Of a DNA stretch of 64,000 nucleotides, positions 36,310 through 45,447 are shown piece after piece. The notes under the pieces were generated by a model, which was not told where the DNA came from, searched no databases, and was given only the letters and a program-made list of their open reading frames with translations. The DNA comes from Armatimonadota bacterium (GTDB lineage Bacteria > Armatimonadota > JADLDR01). The stretch is from the NCBI GenBank assembly GCA_020846535.1, contig JADLDR010000118.1, forward strand, positions 1 through 64,000. The letters run 5' to 3'. Made by a program: the position numbers and the translations under genes. Numbering within the stretch: the first letter of the stretch is position 1; each line of letters opens with the position of its first letter.

Positions 36310-36336
36310 TTATCGGCAAAATCGGATATTTCTGAA
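36310..36336 (-). promoter_or_regulatory. Possible sigma28 (FliA-type) promoter of the che operon
   Basis: On the minus strand GCCGATAA, the exact sigma28 -10 consensus, occupies 36317-36310, 62 bases before cheC. The matching -35 region is poor (TTCAGAAA against TAAAGTTT), so this is tentative. Confidence 0.3.
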
Positions 36337-36423
36337 GGTTTTTCTGGCAAAAAGCGCTCCTTTTCCCCTGTAACAAATGCGTGCGATGGGGCGTCTGTAC
36401 TATGGAAGACCCGACCGGGTCTC

Positions 36424-36452
36424 TTGACTTTCTCCTAAAAAAAAGGTATCAT
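36424..36452 (+). promoter_or_regulatory. Predicted sigma70 promoter of the nucleotidase-like gene
   Basis: TTGACT (36424-36429), a 17-base spacer and TATCAT (36447-36452), 73 bases upstream of the ATG at 36526, and divergent from the che operon. Confidence 0.58.
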
Positions 36453-36525
36453 TTATATAGAATCGTTTTCAGTGAAAGTGAATAGGTATATTCAAATATC
36501 CTGAATGCGGAAGGGGGCGATTTCG

Positions 36526-37143
36526 ATGAAACGCATTTTAGGATGGTGGCTGGCGACGCTGGCGGTTTTGGTTACCCTGCCCGGCGCGTCGGCGGATGTG
36601 GAGGTCAAGAACCCGACATCCGAGGAAAGCCCGGCAGGCAGCTTCATTGCCGATGCCGTGAGGAAAGAAGCGGGAGCCGAGATCGCTTTTCTCCCGGCGG
36701 CGGAAATCGGAGAGGCGGAAGGAAAGCTCAAGCCGGACAAGGTGGCCGAAACCCTGTGCTACCAGGATGATACCATCTCGGTGGTCACCCTGACCGGCCT
36801 TCAGGTGACCCAGGCGTTGGAGAGGAGCGTTTCGCTCTTCCCCAAAAAGAACCGCGGCTTCCTCCAGGTGTCCGGGCTGCAATTCACGTTCGATCCGGCC
36901 CGGCCTTCGGGAGAGCGCATCGTTTCGGTGAAGGTCGGCAAGGATAATCTGAAGGAGGATCGAAAGTATAAGGTGGCGATGAGTGGCACTCTGGCCGGAG
37001 GGGCGCTGGGCTATTTCAAGGTCTGGGACAAAAAGCAGATCGAGGAGGCCACCAAGACCAAGATCAGAGAGGCCATCGACTCTTATGTGAAGGGAGGCAA
37101 AAGCGGCCCCGAACCCGGGGAGCGCATCCGCGTCAAAAAATGA
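36526..37143 (+). CDS. Exported 5'-nucleotidase C-terminal-domain protein
   Basis: 205 residues from ATG 36526 (AAGGGGG upstream). Signal peptide MKRILGWWLATLAVLVTLPG cleaved near ASA-DV. The rest matches the C-terminal substrate-binding domain of UshA-like 5'-nucleotidases (AGSFIADAVRKEAGAEIAF, TISVVTLTGLQVTQALERSV, GFLQVSGLQFTFDP). The catalytic N-terminal metallophosphatase domain is absent. Such solitary domains exist in other bacteria; function unknown. Its stop overlaps the start of a metallophosphoesterase gene. Confidence 0.78.
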   Translation: MKRILGWWLATLAVLVTLPGASADVEVKNPTSEESPAGSFIADAVRKEAGAEIAFLPAAEIGEAEGKLKPDKVAETLCYQDDTISVVTLTGLQVTQALERSVSLFPKKNRGFLQVSGLQFTFDPARPSGERIVSVKVGKDNLKEDRKYKVAMSGTLAGGALGYFKVWDKKQIEEATKTKIREAIDSYVKGGKSGPEPGERIRVKK

Positions 37144-37868
37144 AATACGGGATCATCTCCGATATCCACGCCAACCTGGAAGCCCTGACTGCTGTTTTGT
37201 CGCATCTGGAAGGGGCCGACCGATTGATATGCCTGGGTGATATCGTCGGCTACGGCCCCGACCCCAACGAATGCTGCGAGATCATCCGTTCCCTGGACTG
37301 TGTTACGATCCTCGGCAACCACGACCAGGCCGCTGTCTGCGGCTTCGACCTGAACTGGTTCAACCCTCATGCCCGCGCCGCGATGGAGTGGACGGCCAAT
37401 GCCCTGACCCCCGATAACCGCCGGTTTCTACAATCCCTGCCCCGCACTTTCCTCTGCGAAGACTTCACCGCCGCGCACGGCTCTCTTCCCGCCCCGTTCG
37501 AGTATATCACCAATCCCTGGGAATCCCTTCCTACGTTCGATGAGATGAACACCGCTTTATGCCTGGTCGGCCATTCGCATATCGCCGAATATTATATCCT
37601 CCGGGAGGGGCGAATGACCCCGGAACTGATCTCCTGTCCCAAGGAAACCGCCGTTTCCTTGCGTCCCAACTGCCGGTACATCGTTAATTGCGGCAGCGTC
37701 GGCCAGCCGCGGGATGGCAACCCGAAGGCCGCCTTCGGCCTCCTGGATACCGAGGTCCATGAGATCGCCCTGCATCGGTGTGATTACCCCTTCGCCGCGA
37801 CCCAGGAAAAGATCCGGGCCGCCCGCCTCCCGTCGATCCTGCGGGAGCGTCTGGCCGTTGGCCGCTGA
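37140..37868 (+). CDS. Metallophosphoesterase (calcineurin-like, YfcE/ApaH group)
   Basis: 242 residues with all binuclear metal motifs: ISDIHANLEAL (D-x-H), LGDIVGYGPDPNEC (GD), LGNHDQA (GNHD), then AAHGS and VGHSH. Cytoplasmic, no signal peptide. ATG overlaps the stop of the previous gene by four bases, so they are translationally coupled, odd because that partner is exported. Members cleave phosphodiesters or dinucleoside polyphosphates. Confidence 0.88.
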   Translation: MKYGIISDIHANLEALTAVLSHLEGADRLICLGDIVGYGPDPNECCEIIRSLDCVTILGNHDQAAVCGFDLNWFNPHARAAMEWTANALTPDNRRFLQSLPRTFLCEDFTAAHGSLPAPFEYITNPWESLPTFDEMNTALCLVGHSHIAEYYILREGRMTPELISCPKETAVSLRPNCRYIVNCGSVGQPRDGNPKAAFGLLDTEVHEIALHRCDYPFAATQEKIRAARLPSILRERLAVGR

Positions 37869-37889
37869 GCCGAAAGGAATCACCTTGCC

Positions 37890-38798
37890 GTGAAATGTTC
37901 CGCTTATATCGCCCTGCTTTTATGCTTGCCCGGTATCCTTCTGGCAGGCTGTTCGACTGGAAGCGCCCCTGCGGACGCGCCGCGATTCAACGCGGACCGG
38001 GCCTTCACCCTCCTGACCAAACAAACCGACTTCGGCCCGCGTCCCATCGGCACTGAAGCGCACACCAAAACCCGTGATTTTCTCCTGGCCGAAATGAAGA
38101 AAGTGACCGACAAGGCCGAACGGCAGGATTTCACCTTCACGGACAATGGCAAGGATTACGAACTCTCGAATATCATCGGGGTAATCAACCCTGCCGCATC
38201 CCGGAAGGCGCTGCTGGCCGCTCACTGGGATACCCGGCCCATCGCCGACCAGGATATGGATCCCGCCAACCTCGACAAACCGATCCTCGGAGCCAATGAC
38301 GGAGCCTCCGGGGTGGCCGCGCTGCTGGAGACGGCCCGCATTCTCAAGGAACTCAAGCCCCGGTTGCAGGTGATCTTCGTCCTTTTCGACGGGGAGGATT
38401 ACGGCAAAACGCTCGATAAAATGTTCCTTGGCTCCCGCCACTTCGCGGCGCATATGGGAGACTACAAACCCGATTACGGCATCCTGATCGATATGGTGGG
38501 TGACAAGAACCTGAATATCTATAAAGAAGGCAACTCTGTCAACGCCGCCCCCGAAATTGTCGAAAAGGTCTGGAACACGGCCCGCAGCCTCAATTACGGA
38601 ACCTATTTCAAGCCCACAGTCAAATACACCATCAGCGACGACCATATCCCGCTGATCGAAAAAGGCGTCAAGATGATCGATATCATCGATTTCGATTACG
38701 CCTACTGGCATACCCTGGAGGACACCCCGGACAAGTGCGCTCCGAAATCGCTCCAGGTGGTGGGTAACGTCCTGATCGGGGTGGTGATGGCAGAATAA
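37890..38798 (+). CDS. M28-family lipoprotein, glutaminyl-peptide cyclotransferase-like
   Basis: 302 residues from GTG 37890. Lipobox LLAGC with Cys21 as the lipidation site. Zinc-peptidase-fold motifs of glutaminyl cyclases are present: AAHWDTRP, GANDGASGVAAL, VLFDGEDYG, and FDYAYWHTLEDTPDK near the end. Glutaminyl cyclases form N-terminal pyroglutamate; related M28 proteins are aminopeptidases. The WHTLEDTPDK motif favours the cyclase group. Outer face of a membrane. Confidence 0.85.
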   Translation: MKCSAYIALLLCLPGILLAGCSTGSAPADAPRFNADRAFTLLTKQTDFGPRPIGTEAHTKTRDFLLAEMKKVTDKAERQDFTFTDNGKDYELSNIIGVINPAASRKALLAAHWDTRPIADQDMDPANLDKPILGANDGASGVAALLETARILKELKPRLQVIFVLFDGEDYGKTLDKMFLGSRHFAAHMGDYKPDYGILIDMVGDKNLNIYKEGNSVNAAPEIVEKVWNTARSLNYGTYFKPTVKYTISDDHIPLIEKGVKMIDIIDFDYAYWHTLEDTPDKCAPKSLQVVGNVLIGVVMAE

Positions 38799-38868
38799 AG
38801 CAGGAACCTTCTCCCTGTCTGTCGAAGCAGATTCTAGCGTTATTTTCGACACAGGGAGGATGTTCACC

Positions 38869-39876
38869 ATGAAGAAGGCCAAGACAGTCCGTTGCGGCAT
38901 CATCGGCTACGGGGGCGCGTTCACTATGGGGAAGGCGCACTCCAATTGGATCAATGCCGTCCCGGGGATGCAGGCCGTGGCCGTCTGCGATATCGATCCC
39001 GCCCGCACCGACGCCGCCCGGCAGGACTTCCCCGATATCTCCACCTTCAATTGCAACGAGGATATGATCGCCCGCGACGATATCGACCTCTGCGTTCTCA
39101 TCACCCCGCACAACACCCATGCGCCTCTGGCTATCCAGTGCCTCAAGGCCGGAAAGCACGTCATCACCGAAAAGCCCATGTGCATCACGGTCGATGAAGC
39201 GACTGCCATGATCGAGGCCGCCAAAGCCTCCGGTGTGATGCTCTCTGTCTTCCACAACCGCCGTCACGATGGCGACTTCCTGGCGATCAAGGAAGTGATT
39301 CAAAAAGGGGTGATCGGGGAGGTTTTCCACATCGAGGCGAACGGCTCCGGCTACGGGCATCCAGGCAAATGGTGGCGGGCCGACAAGGACATCTCGGGCG
39401 GCGCGCTCTATGACTGGGGTGCCCACTTCGTCTATTGGATCCTGAACCTGATCCCCGAAAAGATGGAATCGGTGACCGGCTTCTTCCACAAGCGGGTCTG
39501 GATGGATATCACCAACGAAGACCACACCCAGGCCATCATCCGCTTCCAGAACGGGGCCTATGCCGATCTTCAAATCTCCAGCATCGCCTGCGCCCCGAAG
39601 CCCCGATGGCGCATCCTGGGCACCAAAGGCGGCATTCTCGATGAGGGCGGCGGCAAGTTCAAGGTCTTTACCGAGGTGGCGGGCTATCCCGCCCAACTGG
39701 AGGTTCCCTACAAGCCCACCGACTGGCAGGCGTACTACAACAATATCGGCGATCACCTGTTGCGCGGCAAAAAGCTGGAGGTTCCCCCCGAGGACGCCCG
39801 CCGCGTGATCACTGTCATCGAAACCGCCGAAAAATCCGCCAAGAGCGGCAAAGCGGAGCCGGTTCCGTTCGAGTAA
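38869..39876 (+). CDS. Gfo/Idh/MocA-family NAD(P)-dependent oxidoreductase
   Basis: 335 residues from ATG 38869, nine bases after AGGGAGG; ATG 38860 touches that box and is less likely. Rossmann motif GIIGYGGAFTMGKAH, then EKPMC (the catalytic Lys of EKP) and GGALYDWGAHFVYWIL in the C-terminal sheet. The family oxidises or reduces sugars, inositols and related compounds. Not clearly in an operon. A second, distinct member is at 55.6 kb. Confidence 0.87.
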   Translation: MKKAKTVRCGIIGYGGAFTMGKAHSNWINAVPGMQAVAVCDIDPARTDAARQDFPDISTFNCNEDMIARDDIDLCVLITPHNTHAPLAIQCLKAGKHVITEKPMCITVDEATAMIEAAKASGVMLSVFHNRRHDGDFLAIKEVIQKGVIGEVFHIEANGSGYGHPGKWWRADKDISGGALYDWGAHFVYWILNLIPEKMESVTGFFHKRVWMDITNEDHTQAIIRFQNGAYADLQISSIACAPKPRWRILGTKGGILDEGGGKFKVFTEVAGYPAQLEVPYKPTDWQAYYNNIGDHLLRGKKLEVPPEDARRVITVIETAEKSAKSGKAEPVPFE

Positions 39877-39918
39877 AAACGGCTTTATTACAGAAACCAG
39901 GCATTGCGTCTGATCGGG

Positions 39919-40039
39919 TTGAAACGACGGGATGAACTCCGTAACTTCGGGGCCTTTGCACCATGCCTTCCTTTAGGGCTGCATCCCAAAGGACGAACCG
40001 CCTCAGGATCTACAGCGAGGAAATCATCCTGTCGTTCAA
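39919..40039. ncRNA. Candidate structured RNA or multibranched DNA element
   Basis: ACGACGGGATGA (39924-39935) pairs over 12 contiguous positions (one G-U) with TCATCCTGTCGT (40024-40035), and the stem extends outward by a few more pairs after a bulge. Inside it three hairpins can form: CTCCG/CGGGG with a TAACTT loop, CCTTTG/CAAAGG enclosing ATGC/GCAT, and CCTC/GAGG. A long closing stem around three helices is typical of a structured RNA. I match it to no known riboswitch, 6S, SRP or tmRNA. Strand is not determinable. The rest of 39877-40126 shows nothing else. Confidence 0.45.
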
Positions 40040-40126
40040 AGCGTCGCTATGGAACAGTTGGAAACTAATATATGGTAACCAGGTAAACCTCAGAGATGAA
40101 AGCGGCCTTTTAAGGCTCGCATATTC

Positions 40127-40471
40127 CTAAAAAGCGTCATGCCAGCCGGATTTCCGATAACCGTAAAAACCGGGCATAACATTATATTCGTGACAGTAGA
40201 GGTAGTGCCTCCAATCGGCATGCCTGACGCTCAGTTCGGTCCGTGCATAAACGGAAGTGGCCGTAACGATGTGGCCGCGGGCACTATCGCGGAGGTTAAC
40301 ACATAGAAGGCTCATTGCCGGTAGGACGATCACTTCAGCGGTCAGCCGCTCATCGCGGGCGTGAAAAAGGCATCCCTCGCCGTTATTGGCGTCACCTATC
40401 AGTTTGATCGGGGCCGCGTCATGAAGGAAGAATTCGGATACCTCAAATTCGTCCCACAACAGTGTAGCCAC
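40127..40471 (-). CDS. Hypothetical protein
   Basis: Open frame of 114 residues on the minus strand in an otherwise gene-free gap. The N-terminal text (WDEFEVSEFFLHDAAPIKLI) and the C-terminal part (HYLYCHEYNVMPGFYGYRK) look protein-like, but no family is recognised and the ribosome site is poor. It could be a remnant. Doubtful. Confidence 0.35.
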   Translation of the reverse strand: MATLLWDEFEVSEFFLHDAAPIKLIGDANNGEGCLFHARDERLTAEVIVLPAMSLLCVNLRDSARGHIVTATSVYARTELSVRHADWRHYLYCHEYNVMPGFYGYRKSGWHDAF

Positions 40472-40507
40472 CGTGCCCCTTGCCTCGCTAACATCAATAT
40501 TGTTGGG

Positions 40508-40574
40508 AGCAAAGCAATCTCGTCCCTTGTTCTCCTGGGGATTGCCGCGTCGCTATCGCTCCTCGCAATGACAT
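40508..40574. repeat. Half copy of the TGTCATTGCGAGGAGC repeat
   Basis: AAAGCAATCTC at the left and GATTGCCGCGTCGC...CTCCTCGCAATGACA at the right match the inner and outer arms of the repeats at 4715 and 19763, but the left outer arm is missing. Confidence 0.6.
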
Positions 40575-40596
40575 CCGGAAAGACTGATCCTCCCTC

Positions 40597-41034
40597 CTAC
40601 GGCACGGTTTTGAGCAGTTCTTCTTGGCTCAGCAGGCGGTGGCCGTCGAAGAGGAGTTCCTGAGTGACGGTTTCAGGGTCTTCCACGCGGAGGATGAGGA
40701 TGGCTTTCTCGCCGCGTTTTTCGGGGAGGGCGTAGAGGTATTCGCCGTTGGTCCCGTTCTTGTTCAGGGATTTCAGGACTCCGAGCAGACCGCCGGGGCT
40801 GTCCGCCACCTCGATTGCCAGAACGTCGGTCCGTACCACGGCAAAGCCTGCATCCCGGAGAGCCTCGTAGGCCGCTTCGAGGCGGTCGACGATCATGCGG
40901 AGGATGCCGAATTCGGCGGTTTCGGCGATGGCGAGGGCGCGGATATTTACGCCCGCTTCGGCGATGGCCTGGGCCGCGCTGTAGGCGCTGCCGGGGCGGT
41001 TTTCGAGAAAGACGGAAAGCTGCTGGATTTTCAT
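40597..41034 (-). CDS. Tandem ACT-domain protein
   Basis: 145 residues with two ACT domains (MKIQQLSVFLENRPG at the start; VLAIEVADSPGGLLGVLKSL in the second half). ACT domains bind amino acids. ATG 41034 is chosen as the domain starts there and AAAGGG precedes it. It ends the iorA-iorB-paaK operon, starting three bases past the paaK stop, as in many archaea and anaerobes where this ACT protein accompanies arylacetate-CoA ligase. Likely a regulator sensing an aromatic amino acid. Confidence 0.85.
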   Translation of the reverse strand: MKIQQLSVFLENRPGSAYSAAQAIAEAGVNIRALAIAETAEFGILRMIVDRLEAAYEALRDAGFAVVRTDVLAIEVADSPGGLLGVLKSLNKNGTNGEYLYALPEKRGEKAILILRVEDPETVTQELLFDGHRLLSQEELLKTVP

Positions 41035-41039
41035 CGGAC

Positions 41040-42341
41040 TTACCCTTTCTGCCGCATATCGACAATGCGCTGAGCCTTGCCCTCGCTGCGGGCGATGGTA
41101 CGCGGCTCCACCAGGCGAACCTGGGCGGTCAGTCCCAGGACGGTGAAAAGCTCTTCCCGGATAGCCCGCTCCAGCCGCTCCAGCCGCCGCATCTGGTCCG
41201 AGAAGATGCTCTCCTGCACCTCGATGCGAACCTCCAGCACATCCAGAGACCCCTCTTTCATCAGAACGAGCTGGTAATGCGGGGCCGTCCCTTCCACATT
41301 CATCAGCACTTCTTCGATCTGAGAGGGGAAAACGTTCACGCCGCGGATAATGAGCATATCGTCCGTGCGGCCTTTGATGCGGGAGATGCGGCAGAGAGTT
41401 CGCCCACACCGGCACGGCTCCCGGGTCAGGCTGCAAATATCGCGGGTGCGGAAGCGCAGAAGCGGGAAAGCCTCTTTGGTCAGGGTGGTAATCACCAGTT
41501 CTCCTTCCGCCCCTTCCGGTATCGGTTCCAGGGTATCGGGATCGATGATCTCGGGATAGAAGACATCCTCGAAGATGTGCAGCCCGTCATGGTACCGGCA
41601 TTCGATCCCCACGCCCGGGCCGATGATCTCGGTCAGGCCGTAGATGTCGTAAGCCTCCAGAGGATAGGCCGCCTCGATCTCCTGGCGGATCCCTTCCGTC
41701 CAGGGTTCGGCCCCGAAGATGCCCACCTTGAGATTCAGGCCCTTCACATCGAAGCCTTCAGCTTGCCCGATTTCGGCCAGATGGAGGGCGTAGGAGGGTG
41801 TGCAGGTCAGGACGGTGGCCCCGATGTCGCTCAGAAGCATCATCTGACGCTTGCTGTTGCCCCCGGAAATGGGGATGACCGTGGCCCCGACGCGCTCCCC
41901 GCCGTAGTGAACGCCCAGCCCGCCGGTAAAGAGGCCGTAGCCGTAGGCGTTCTGGATGATGTCCCCCTGCCCCACCCCGCAGGCCGTCAGAGACCGGGCC
42001 ATTACCTCAGTCCAGAGATTGATATCGCTCTGGGTGTAGGCGGCCACCACCGGTTTGCCTGTCGTTCCGCTGGAGGAGTGGATCCGCACCACATCGCGCA
42101 TGGGCCGGGCGAGAAGGCCGAAAGGATAGTTGTCCCGCAGGTCGTATTTCGAGCAGCAGGGGAATCGGGCGATATCTTCCAGGGCGCGGATGTCGCGCGG
42201 CCCGACCTTGCGGGCCTCCATTTGTTCCCGGCACCAGGGAACGCAGGTTTCCAGAATCGCCGCTAGGCGCTTCAAGCGGTGCAGTTGAAGCGCCTCCATC
42301 TCGGCACGGGCCATCGTTTCAATTCCCGGATTCCAGATCAT
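41040..42341 (-). CDS. paaK: Phenylacetate-CoA ligase
   Basis: 433 residues from ATG 42341, which overlaps the iorB stop. Adenylate-forming enzyme making arylacetyl-CoA from arylacetate, ATP and CoA. ATP loop [29 protein letters not shown], and the hinge region [20 protein letters not shown] are visible. With IorAB it may act in either direction of aryl-pyruvate metabolism: oxidation to arylacetyl-CoA, then acid with ATP formation, or the reverse. Confidence 0.94.
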   Translation of the reverse strand: MIWNPGIETMARAEMEALQLHRLKRLAAILETCVPWCREQMEARKVGPRDIRALEDIARFPCCSKYDLRDNYPFGLLARPMRDVVRIHSSSGTTGKPVVAAYTQSDINLWTEVMARSLTACGVGQGDIIQNAYGYGLFTGGLGVHYGGERVGATVIPISGGNSKRQMMLLSDIGATVLTCTPSYALHLAEIGQAEGFDVKGLNLKVGIFGAEPWTEGIRQEIEAAYPLEAYDIYGLTEIIGPGVGIECRYHDGLHIFEDVFYPEIIDPDTLEPIPEGAEGELVITTLTKEAFPLLRFRTRDICSLTREPCRCGRTLCRISRIKGRTDDMLIIRGVNVFPSQIEEVLMNVEGTAPHYQLVLMKEGSLDVLEVRIEVQESIFSDQMRRLERLERAIREELFTVLGLTAQVRLVEPRTIARSEGKAQRIVDMRQKG

Positions 42342-42886
42342 TTTACATTTCTCCCCAAACAGAATGCTTTCCAGTTCGGATCGCGGTGAACCAGGGGAAA
42401 GGTTCTCTCGATCCCTTCGAGCCACTCGTCGTCGCTAAAATCCCAGTAAGGGCTGGCCGCCCCCAGGACCGACAGGTTTGCATAGCGCACCCCGGCTTCT
42501 TTTAAAACCTTGCGGGACACGACCTTCAGGCCGGGCCGGATCGTGTGGAGCCGCCTCAGCCATGATGCGCCGCCCTGGGCGATGGGCACTTCCCATTCCG
42601 CCACAGCCAGCACCCCTTCCGGGTGCAGGTAGGGGAGCCACCGGGCCGTCTCGCAAACCTCCAGGCCGAGAACGATATCCGCCCTTCCCCGGGCGATCAG
42701 GGGGCTGTATACCCTTTCACCTGTGGAGACGAAGCTGGAAACGCTCCCGCCTCGCTGGGCCATGCCGTGTACCTCGCTCATCTTCACATCCAAGCCGGCG
42801 GCAAAGGCCGTATTGGCGACCACCTCGGCTACCTTCAGGACGCCCTGTCCGCCCATACCGACTATCACCGTTTGAATCGTTCTCAT
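42338..42886 (-). CDS. iorB: Indolepyruvate:ferredoxin oxidoreductase, beta subunit
   Basis: 182 residues from ATG 42886 ([20 protein letters not shown]). It is the gamma/beta-type subunit of 2-ketoacid:ferredoxin oxidoreductases; [22 protein letters not shown] and [14 protein letters not shown] are typical. Its start overlaps the iorA stop and its stop overlaps the paaK start (both ATGA), showing tight coupling. Confidence 0.94.
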   Translation of the reverse strand: MRTIQTVIVGMGGQGVLKVAEVVANTAFAAGLDVKMSEVHGMAQRGGSVSSFVSTGERVYSPLIARGRADIVLGLEVCETARWLPYLHPEGVLAVAEWEVPIAQGGASWLRRLHTIRPGLKVVSRKVLKEAGVRYANLSVLGAASPYWDFSDDEWLEGIERTFPLVHRDPNWKAFCLGRNVK

Positions 42887-44598
42887 GAAATCGCTCCCGT
42901 GGCGCAAATCTGAACGCACAGGCCGCAGCCCACGCAGAAATCCGGCGAGATCACCGGTCTGCCGTCCACCCCTTTCAGGCCCGGACAGCCCAGCTCGATA
43001 CAGAACCCGCACTCCGTACACAGGGTTTCCTCGATATAGAGCGGGTCGGAGCGCGGGACAGGATGGGCCACCCGGCAGTCGCCCTTCACCACCAGCACGG
43101 CAGGGACGTTTTCGGCCAAGGCGGACTCCAGGGCGGAGCGGACAGCCTCATAATCGCTGCTGTCTACGGTTGCGGCCCAGGAAACGCCCATCGCCCGGCA
43201 GACTTGCTCGATATCCAGCACCGGTGCGGGATCGCCTTTGAGAGTGGAGCCACTGGAGGGGTTTTCCTGGCCGCCCGTCATGGCGGTGGATCGGTTGTCC
43301 ACTACCACGACGACTACCGGATGCCGGTTGTAGACCAGTTCCACGATAGCGGGCAGCCCGGCATGGGCAAAGGTGGAATCGCCCAGCACGGCCACCACCG
43401 GTTCTTCAGGGTGAATGCGCTTGTAGCCCGCCGCTAGCGAAATGCCCGACCCCATGCAGACACAGGTGGACATCGAATTGAGCGGCGGCAGAGCGCCCAG
43501 GGTATAGCAGCCGATATCCCCGAACACCACCGTTTCCATCCGGTGGAAGGCATAGAAGGCGGAGCGGTGCGGGCATCCGGAACACATCACCGGCGCTCGC
43601 GGCGGGACCGGCAGAGCGGGAATATCCTCGGGCACCTCCCCTTTGACAGCCAGCAGGTGATCCAGAGCCAGTTCGCCCCAGTTGCCGTCAGGCCGGAGGG
43701 ATTTGGCCGGGACGGGCAGATACCGCAGGCTGTCAGCGAAAATCTCGTCCCCTTCCTCGACAATCCACAATTCGGAAACCGATTCCGCGAAGCGGCGGAT
43801 CAGTTCTTCCGGCAGCGGATAAACCAGCCCCAGTTTCAGGAAGGAGGCATCGGGAAAGACCTGCCGGGCATGGGCATAGGCGATCCCGGCGGCCACGATG
43901 CCGATGCTGGAGCCTTTCTCCCAGCGGTTCAGGCCCGAGATTTCGGCCCATTCACGCAACCGGCGCAGCCTTTCCTCGACCAGAGGCCGCCGCCTGCGGG
44001 CGTTGCCGGGAACCATGACATATTTGGGAGCTGCCAGGTCGGAAGGAATGACAGGCAGCGATTCGGGGCGATGGCAGGCCACCACGCCGCGGGTATGCGA
44101 GGTGCGGGTGGTCATCCGGAGCAGCACGGGACAGTCATATTCCCGGCTCAGGCAGAGGCCCTCGATGGCGAAATCGTAGGCTTCCTGCGGGTCGGCAGGC
44201 TCCAGCATCGGCAGCCGGGACATCCGGGCGAAGTGGCGGCTGTCCTGCTCGTTCTGTGAGCTGTGCATGCCCGGGTCGTCGGCCACCACCACCAGCAGGC
44301 CGCCGTTGACGCCTGTATAGGCGGAGGTCATGAAAGGGTCTGAGGCCACATTCAGGCCGACATGCTTCATGGCGACCAGGCTGGCGGCCCCGGCGATGGC
44401 GGCTCCCATCGCGGCTTCATAGGCGATCTTCTCATTGGGCGACCACTCCGCCGGTATCTCCGAAAGCCGGGCGATATGCTCCAGAATCTCCGTGCTGGGC
44501 GTTCCAGGGTAGGCCGCCGCAAATCCCAGCCCTGCGGCGATAGCCCCTCGCGCCACCGCCTCGTTGCCAGTCATGAGAGCTTTTTCGCCTTGCTCCAT
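42883..44598 (-). CDS. iorA: Indolepyruvate:ferredoxin oxidoreductase, alpha subunit
   Basis: 571 residues from ATG 44598 (AAAGGA upstream). It oxidises aryl pyruvates from aromatic amino acid transamination to arylacetyl-CoA, reducing ferredoxin. N-terminal pyrimidine-binding domain (MTGNEAVARGAIAAGLGFAA, YPGTPSTEI), TPP-binding domain with GDSTFAHAGLP and DNRSTAMTGGQ, and two C-terminal 4Fe-4S motifs (CTECGFCIELGCPG, CVGCGLCVQICATG). Oxygen-sensitive enzyme, so an anaerobic phase of life is implied. Confidence 0.95.
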   Translation of the reverse strand: MEQGEKALMTGNEAVARGAIAAGLGFAAAYPGTPSTEILEHIARLSEIPAEWSPNEKIAYEAAMGAAIAGAASLVAMKHVGLNVASDPFMTSAYTGVNGGLLVVVADDPGMHSSQNEQDSRHFARMSRLPMLEPADPQEAYDFAIEGLCLSREYDCPVLLRMTTRTSHTRGVVACHRPESLPVIPSDLAAPKYVMVPGNARRRRPLVEERLRRLREWAEISGLNRWEKGSSIGIVAAGIAYAHARQVFPDASFLKLGLVYPLPEELIRRFAESVSELWIVEEGDEIFADSLRYLPVPAKSLRPDGNWGELALDHLLAVKGEVPEDIPALPVPPRAPVMCSGCPHRSAFYAFHRMETVVFGDIGCYTLGALPPLNSMSTCVCMGSGISLAAGYKRIHPEEPVVAVLGDSTFAHAGLPAIVELVYNRHPVVVVVVDNRSTAMTGGQENPSSGSTLKGDPAPVLDIEQVCRAMGVSWAATVDSSDYEAVRSALESALAENVPAVLVVKGDCRVAHPVPRSDPLYIEETLCTECGFCIELGCPGLKGVDGRPVISPDFCVGCGLCVQICATGAIS

Positions 44599-44712
44599 AT
44601 TGTTCCTTTCTTCACAAATCGCATCGATCAAAATGCCTGCATCGAGCGAACACCAGGTTATTTTAACACATCGAGCGGGCTTTCTGCCACTGAGGAGAAG
44701 GGGAGGGTTCCC

Positions 44713-45072
44713 TTATGCCGACACAAGACCGGCTTCATAAATCACTTCGGCGTCTTTCAAAATATCGGCCAGAAAGCTGGCAGGATGGCAGTCCTTGATC
44801 TCCTCCGGGGTTTTCGCAAGAGCTTCCACCGATTCGCCTGTCATCTGGAAAGCGCGGCTGCTGGCTATTCCTATCGCTTCCACACGCTCCCAGGCTAACT
44901 GACCTCGGAATGAGGGCGAGACCACAATTATATCGATATCGCTGAAATCATTGGCTGTGCCGTGCAGATAAGAACCGTACAGATATATCCTGTCGATGCT
45001 GACGCCACAGTTCTGCAATGCTTCGGCGAAACATTTGATTATAGCCTCAACCTGGGATCGTCTTTTAGCCAT
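44713..45072 (-). CDS. MNT-type nucleotidyltransferase (antitoxin)
   Basis: 119 residues with LYGSYLHGTANDFSDIDIIV: Gly33-Ser34 and metal pair Asp45/Asp47. It overlaps the end of a HEPN gene by 34 bases. In such pairs the MNT protein adenylylates or binds the HEPN RNase and silences it. Here the HEPN partner is frameshifted, so the antitoxin may have outlived its toxin. Different from the solitary MNT at 8.6 kb. Confidence 0.83.
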   Translation of the reverse strand: MAKRRSQVEAIIKCFAEALQNCGVSIDRIYLYGSYLHGTANDFSDIDIIVVSPSFRGQLAWERVEAIGIASSRAFQMTGESVEALAKTPEEIKDCHPASFLADILKDAEVIYEAGLVSA

Positions 45073-45430
45073 TGGATAGTCTTCCTTGCCTTTTCCAAAT
45101 AGGAGCGGGTAACATCGGAGGGATATTGAGATACCATTCTATTCAGATCATCAGGGTATCTGGTGGCTATACTGGCGTGTGTTAACTGCCCGATAAAATG
45201 GGCATCGCCTGAGCCGAATGTGATATTTGCCAGCGTTGCCAGCTTCTGCAAGTCGTGAATGCGCGGGGCGCGGCCTGGGTTTCCTCACAGACCAGAGCCT
45301 TGATCGTTTTCTCAATCGCCAGGTGGCACATAAAAACGACGTAGATGTAGCGCCCGCTTTTCTGCATATGCTCCGCCGTCTCCAGATCGTAGCGGGCGCT
45401 TTCGAGCCAGTTTGCGGTTTCGGGATTCAT
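45039..45430 (-). pseudogene. HEPN-domain protein, frameshifted
   Basis: The N-terminal part from ATG 45430 (ANWLESARYDLETAEHM, CHLAIEKTIKALV) is a clear HEPN domain. It leaves frame after QAAPR near 45255; the continuation (DLQKLATLANITF, SDVTRSYLEKARKTIQWL) is in the next frame down to 45039. A duplicated GC in CGCGC would explain the shift and restore PR-IHDLQKL if removed. Either a real lesion or a base-calling error. Confidence 0.78.
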
Positions 45431-45447
45431 ACTCTACCTCCATTATA

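Noticed and set aside
39919-40039. 23S rRNA fragment, 6S RNA, SRP RNA or tmRNA
   Set aside because: Only the CGTAACTTCGGG loop resembles 23S rRNA; the length, lack of GGAAGGAAGCAG-like or tmRNA features and the three-hairpin layout do not fit those RNAs.
40815-42266. 483-codon plus-strand frame opposite paaK and the ACT gene
   Set aside because: Both minus-strand genes are certain from their motifs; the plus frame spans two genes and lacks domain signatures.
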